Positions 59,264 through 64,000 of a stretch of 64,000 nucleotides of DNA are shown piece after piece. The stretch's first letter is position 1; every line of letters begins with the position of its first letter. Under the pieces are notes generated by a model. It made no database searches, was not told the origin of the DNA, and worked only from the letters and a program-made list of their open reading frames with translations. Both the position numbers and the translations under genes were made by a program. This DNA comes from Gaeumannomyces sp. JS-464 (taxonomy: Eukaryota; Ascomycota; Sordariomycetes; Magnaporthales; Magnaporthaceae), in NCBI GenBank assembly GCA_002197995.1, contig NGZR01000001.1, positions 14,837,501 through 14,901,500 of the forward strand. The letters are read 5' to 3'.

Positions 59264-62200
59264 ATGGATCCGCGACAACCACCACAACCCCGTTTTCTCA
59301 ACGGAATTCGGGCGCCTCTCCTTTGTTTACCCGCAATCCGACATTTCCGCCCTCGGCCGCCCCGACGTCAGCGCAGCAGCCACCCTTCCCGCCGACCTCG
59401 CACCCGGCGCCGCCACCGAACGATCGCGCCTACCAAGTCGAGCACAACCAGCAGCGCCGCCCGTCTGACCCGCACTTCTTCGCCCAATCGCGCGCATACG
59501 AGCCCACGTCGCACCCAGCCACGGCTGGCCACTCGAGGCATCCGAGCACCTCCTCCCTGCCCTCGGCGCCATCGTCGCTGAGCCGGCCGATGCCCCCTCC
59601 CAACTCGCCTCCCCAGCAGAGCCACGGCGCGGGACCTCATCAGATGCCGTACCCTCTCCCGCCTCCGAGGCCCGTCGGCCAGTCCTCGGCCTTCGCCAAC
59701 GGTCGCGAGCTTCCTGCGCTCGGCTCCATAGCGCGTACCGGCAGTGCCAACAGCAGCATGTCGATATCGTCCATGCTCGGTGGTCCTGCCCCGTCCAGGG
59801 AACCCGCGCCGGGGCCTCCCTCCCAATACGCGCCGCCATCCACCTCCGCCGGAATGTCGGGCCCAAGCTACGCGCCTGCCCATCACGCGTCACCTCGGAT
59901 GCATCACATGAATCCCGGCGATTACCCGCCGTATCGACGACCTCAAACGCCCGATCATCAGCGACAATACGACGTGCGCGCAGACCCACGCGACCATCGC
60001 GGAAGCGCGGCGGCCTCGCCTCAGGGCATGCACCCGACACCTGAAATTCAGAGATATGGCACTCCGCAGGGATACGGCCAGCGGGGCCCGCCAATGCCCG
60101 CAGGCGACTACGGTCGGGAACCAAGTCGTATGCAACAGCAGGTGCCTCCCCGTCCGAGCAGCCAACCGAAATCGTTCCCGGGCATTCCCCAAGGTGGCCT
60201 GCCACTGGAGCACGGTCGGCCGGGTCTGCAGCACGAACCGATGTACGGCAGGCGCGAGGAACCGCCACCTTCGGGGGAGTACAATCCCGAGCGACCGATT
60301 CGGGTGCTGAAATACGAAGAGGGCAGGTACATGTCGGAGCGCGAGCGGATGGACAGGGACCGCGAGAGGGAGATGGAGTACCGAGAACGCCAGGAGCGGG
60401 ATCGCCAGGAGATGGAATACCGCGAGCGTGAAAGGCGCGATGCTGAGAGGCGCGAGATGGAACGGCGTGAAATGGAGCGTCGCGAGGTTGAGAGGCGGGA
60501 GCGCGGGATTCCCGGCGGCGGCGAGCCTGGAAGACCCCCGCCGGGCCACGGGGGACCCGAGTACGGACACCCGAATGCAAGGGGCCCTATGCCCCCGGGC
60601 TATGGCCGACACCCAGACCCTCGCGACCAAGGACCATGGCCTCGACAACAACAGCCGCAGCATTACGAACCTGGCCGCCCTTACGACCCTGCTGCTCACC
60701 CGCCTCCGCCGCCGCCTCGACACCCGGATTACCCCCATTCGAGCGCGCCGTCCTATGGCTCACATCCCGCGCCGTACCACCCCCAACATCAGCCTCCTGA
60801 CCGGTACCCACCGCCCTCGCACCCTGGCCAAGCTCCTATGCCAGGTGTTGGGCCTGGGGAGCGAGGCCCTCCCCCGCCGCATCCGCAGCCGTTCGACTCT
60901 CCGGAACGTCAGCGCCACATCCTCCATCAACATCATCAGCAACAGCATCCTCAACAATCACAGCAGCATCCGCACCGCAACCCTGTCGACGAGCCGCCAC
61001 CACGGCCATCGGTTGCGTACTCGAGCGGACTAGGAGGTCCGGGCGGTGGTCCCACGTACGACTCTTCACGCAACAGAGTCTCAGCCGAAGAGATACCACC
61101 ACCCCACAGGGAGCCGCTAAGGGGACTTTTAGCGATTCAAGAGATGAACCGCAAGGGCCGAGTATCGCCTCTGCCACAGGCTGTGCAAGGCGCCCAGCCC
61201 CAGCTGCCCGGACCAGCGAGCGAACCTGGAATTAAGAGCGAGTTCGGCCGCATGTTTTCTGGCATCGGCAGTGGCGTTGGCGCTCTTTCGAGCCCCGTTC
61301 CGAGCGGTGCACAGGCCCCCTTCACGACAGCCGGCCTGGGGCGGAAGGATGATTCGGAGGGGCCAGGACATGAAGGAGTTGCAGATAACGCGAGTGGCGT
61401 GGCCAAGCTGACCAGGGAAGCCTCGCGCAACAAGAGGCGATCAAAGGTCAAGGAGGAGGAGACGCGGGTGGAAGATGATGGTTCGGGCCGCCTGACGCCG
61501 GTGGGAAGGGTCAAACGTGCAAAAACTCACAACCATGCCCACCACCACCACCATCAGTAGGTTCCCCGGCACGCAAATCGACTGACCGGTCTTTGGAAAG
61601 CAAGCGTAAACTAACTTTTGTTACCCTTCAGTCATCACCAGGCCCACCACCATCACCACGCGCATCTCCCCGCCGAACAACTTACTGCCACCGGCAACAC
61701 GCCATTCAAGAACGTCAAGGGCGCTGCGGCGGTCCCATCCCCTACGCCCATTCGTGCTGTTCACCACCATCACCATGCGCCTCCGCGGGCCTCCGCCCAG
61801 ACGTCCACAACGAAGCAGCCTGCGGCCACAGCCGCACCGCCAAGCCCCGCCGTAATCATTCTTCCCAAACCGAAGCAGATCATCAGCTCTGTGGCTGTCA
61901 TAGGCAGCGTTGCCGACAGACCGAGGCAACACATTGGCGATGTCCTATACGAGGTGTCATTGGAGCCTGCGCGCGTTCACGACCCGGCCACCGGCAGGCC
62001 ACCCAAGATGCCTTTCAAGTCGACACCTAAGCCGCTACCTATGGCGCTGATCAAGGGTCGCGAGAACTGCACGGTCACAGTCAAGATCAGCAAGGCTCAC
62101 TTGTCCCCCACGGCACGCGAGGAGATTACATCGCGCAGAGCGCTATGGGGCACCGACGTTTACACTGATGATTCGGATGTCATCGCGGCCTGTATACACG

Positions 62201-63231
62201 GTGGCTGGTTCCGTGGCGAGTGGCCCGAGGAAGTCAACGTCGACATGCTGGGCTTGTACCCCGAGGAGCCGCCTCGCCCGTCTGGGCCCAACGGCAAGGG
62301 GCCAGGGAGCAGGAAGGCTGCTCAGCAGCCGCACATGACCAGCGAGGCACTTCCAACACCAGATGTGCTCACGGAGCCACTCAAGACGGGTCCGGTCAAC
62401 GTTCCGCCAGACAAGGACCTTCACGTCACGGTCCTTATCCTACCGAAACTGCAGCTCTACGCGTCCACCGTGCGCTACGGCATCAAGAGTCGCGAGTGGG
62501 GGAGTCCAAATAGAGTCCGGGGATCCTCGATGGCTGCCGACGACTACTCGCATAATCCCCAGCTGACAGCATCACACGACGGCCTCAGCTTCAAGGTGCT
62601 GGGTATTCGGTGGGTCACCAACGGAGCAGGGGCCCAGTCTCGCATCAGGGGCGCGGCGCGGCGCGAGCGTATGAGCCGCGCGCTGCGTGAGGTCTCTCTT
62701 GGTACGGGCACGGGACTCAACTTTGGTGGCTTCTCAGGGCCGGCCGGCGGCAGCCCGGCCCAACGCGCTGCGGGCGCCAAGGTCATCGCGGAGCTCAAGG
62801 CAACCATTGGGAAGGACCAGGAGGCTGTCGTCGCAAATGGCCAAACAGACGGCGATGCCGCGTCGGCAACACTCAAAGTGCCCACCCCCGACGAGGGCGA
62901 CAAGGAGAACAAGCCTGCTATCGCTGGTATTGCCATGGGAGATGACAGTGAAGGCAGCAAGCCAGTCACAGACACAGCCGCTATCGTTGATGAAAAGCCA
63001 CCCACTGGCGCGGAGACAGAGTCGGGACCTGAGAAGGCGCCCGAGGCAGCGGCTGCTGTCTCAAACGGTGATGCCTCGGCTGCTGCTCCTAGCGCTGCCA
63101 AGGAAGCCGCGCCAGCTTCTATCGATTCGCCCACAGCCGAGAACAAGGAGACAAAGGCGCCCGAAGACGTGCCAATGGCCGAGGCTGGCGAGCCCAGCGC
63201 GCCGAGCGCACCTGTCGAGGCTAAAGTCTAG
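59264..63231 (+). CDS. RXT3: Rxt3, subunit of the Rpd3L histone deacetylase complex
   Basis: A nuclear corepressor subunit of the large Rpd3 complex. Exon 1 is 59264-61556 and exon 2 is 61632-63231; the 75-nt intron splits a His codon within a His-rich run. The start is MDPRQPPQPR at 59264; one base appears lost near 59293 before FSQRNSGASPLFTRNP, and restoring it gives exactly 1298 codons. The N-terminal 700 residues are Pro/Gln-rich; a charged helical stretch (about 60330-60510) repeats Arg-Glu-Arg and EMERRE units. The Rxt3 domain lies at 61920-62650: LYEVSLEPARVHDPATG, LWGTDVYTDDSDVIAACIHG, GWFRGEWPEEVNVDML, HVTVLILPKLQLYASTVRYG and HDGLSFKVLGIRWV. The tail is acidic and Ala-rich. The Rxt3 domain assignment is firm. 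Confidence 0.93.
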
Positions 63232-63656
63232 GAGACTAAGAATTCGTCTGGTAACTGGATCTTTGCCGGATATATCTTTTCTCTTCTGTCAATCTCGATC
63301 TGTGTGGTGGCGCGGCGCAAAAGCACTGCGCTCGTGGGGATTATGACACCTGGCTTTGTTACTTAGTGCCCATCCTGGATTTGTACCATTGATGGCCAGC
63401 TTTTATTTGTGCCCAGCGATCCGGGCGCCATCTACCGCATAATTATATATACCCTTGGATTAATCGTGTACAATTATTGTTCTATGAGACATGGCGAACG
63501 TGTGAAAGATGCCCCGTGCTTAAACCCGGTTGTGGGACATCTCCATGCTGCTGTGTAGTACGGCTTCTGGTTTTTTATTCGTACAGTCGGCCCCTTTTTT
63601 TTTTTTTTTTCTCTTCTCCTTCCCCCCATCCCCGCCTGGGGTCTCGGAAAGAGGGC
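63232..63656. other. Spacer between convergent Rxt3 and SDHAF4 genes
   Basis: 425 nt. It includes a T run of about 17-20 nt near 63594-63611 and TA-rich sequence at 63440-63480. No gene. Confidence 0.6.
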
Positions 63657-63825
63657 TCAGAAGTCGGTCACCCTCCCGTTGAAGCTGTAGTCGCCCCCTG
63701 CCCCCCAGCGCAGCGGCTCGTTCTTGGGCCCGCCGACCTCGCCGGTCCTGGGGTTGACGTCGCCGTCGAACTCGGGCGGGGCGCCGCGCCGGATGCCGCC
63801 CGACGTTGCGGGGTCCTCGGGAGTT

Positions 63826-63864
<39 letters not shown>

Positions 63865-64000
63865 GTAGCAGTAGTAGGCTGTGCTCTCGACTCGGGCAGG
63901 ATGGCGTCGCCCACGGACGCGGCCTCGCGCTGCAGGCGCTCGAACTCGGCCTGCTCTGCGGCGGGGAGGCGCGGCGGGGACGGGCCGGGGGCGAAGGTTG
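63657..64000 (-). CDS. Succinate dehydrogenase assembly factor 4 (SDHAF4/Sdh8), N-terminal part outside window
   Basis: A mitochondrial matrix factor that binds the flavinylated SdhA subunit during complex II assembly. The window contains the 3' end of the gene. The conserved C terminus reads EFDGDVNPRTGEVGGPKNEP then LRWGAGGDYSFNGRVTDF and a stop at 63657-63659. Upstream, PRLPAAEQAEFERLQREAAS is the helical N-terminal part. Between them a GCA/GCT run codes for a polyalanine stretch. The mitochondrial presequence and start codon lie right of the window. The frame shown is clean. Confidence 0.9.
63826..63863 (-). repeat. Trinucleotide repeat coding polyalanine in SDHAF4
   Basis: About 13 tandem GCA units on the plus strand (TGC on the minus strand, read as GCT/GCA frames) give a run of alanines in the linker between the two conserved parts of SDHAF4. 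Confidence 0.85.

Overview
The window reads as nuclear DNA of a filamentous ascomycete, most likely a GC-rich sordariomycete (Sordariales-like). This is inferred from short GT-AG introns of mostly 60-90 nt, long Gln/Pro-rich regulators with CAG/CAA tracts, and fungal families such as Snt1, Rxt3, Bud6, DUF1769, GH17 and KatG. There are no operons, rRNA genes or CRISPR arrays. One intron-containing tRNA-Pro is clear.

Layout: 1-8118 is the 3' part of an Snt1/NCoR-like SANT corepressor (+). 8.9-10.3 kb is an EstB-type beta-lactamase-like hydrolase (+). 11.0-14.4 kb is the polarity factor Bud6/Aip3 (-). 14.4-17.6 kb has no gene I can support. 17.6-18.2 kb is a secreted cyanovirin-N-domain protein (-). 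19.8-21.0 kb is the translin partner TRAX (+). 21.4-23.5 kb is an ABCB half transporter (-). 24.5-25.9 kb is a DUF1769 protein (-). 27.0-28.9 kb is a membrane-anchored alpha/beta hydrolase (+). 29.3-30.4 kb is a three-exon cupin (-). 32.7-34.7 kb is an F-box protein (+). 35.2 kb is tRNA-Pro(AGG) (-). From 36 to 46 kb lies a block of less familiar, fast-evolving genes: a Cys/Asn/Gln-rich membrane protein, an HSPA12-like Hsp70 ATPase, a second single-pass membrane protein, and two diverged copies of a helix-rich family. 46.5-48.5 kb is an ARB_00930-type beta-lactamase-like protein (+). 48.8-50.4 kb is an NmrA/isoflavone-reductase-like enzyme with a tRNA-like element in its last intron (+). 50.7-52.9 kb is catalase-peroxidase KatG (-). 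56.1-57.1 kb is a secreted GH17 beta-1,3-glucanase with a clear TATA box (+). 59.3-63.2 kb is the histone-deacetylase subunit Rxt3 (+). At the right edge is the SDH assembly factor SDHAF4 (-, partial).

Functionally these are independent housekeeping and accessory genes. Two are Gln/Pro-rich subunits of different histone deacetylase complexes (Snt1 of Set3C, Rxt3 of Rpd3L).

The most striking feature is pervasive small indels. Many genes with well conserved protein sequence are readable only by switching frame at one or more points, often in C or G runs. Restoring one or two bases gives a whole number of codons in several of them (TRAX, ABC transporter, KatG, GH17, Rxt3, EstB-like). The cupin, Hsp70-like, NmrA-like, DUF1769 and CVNH genes read cleanly. 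I favour sequencing or assembly error over pseudogenisation, so CDS spans are given as gene spans and the frame switches are stated in each entry.
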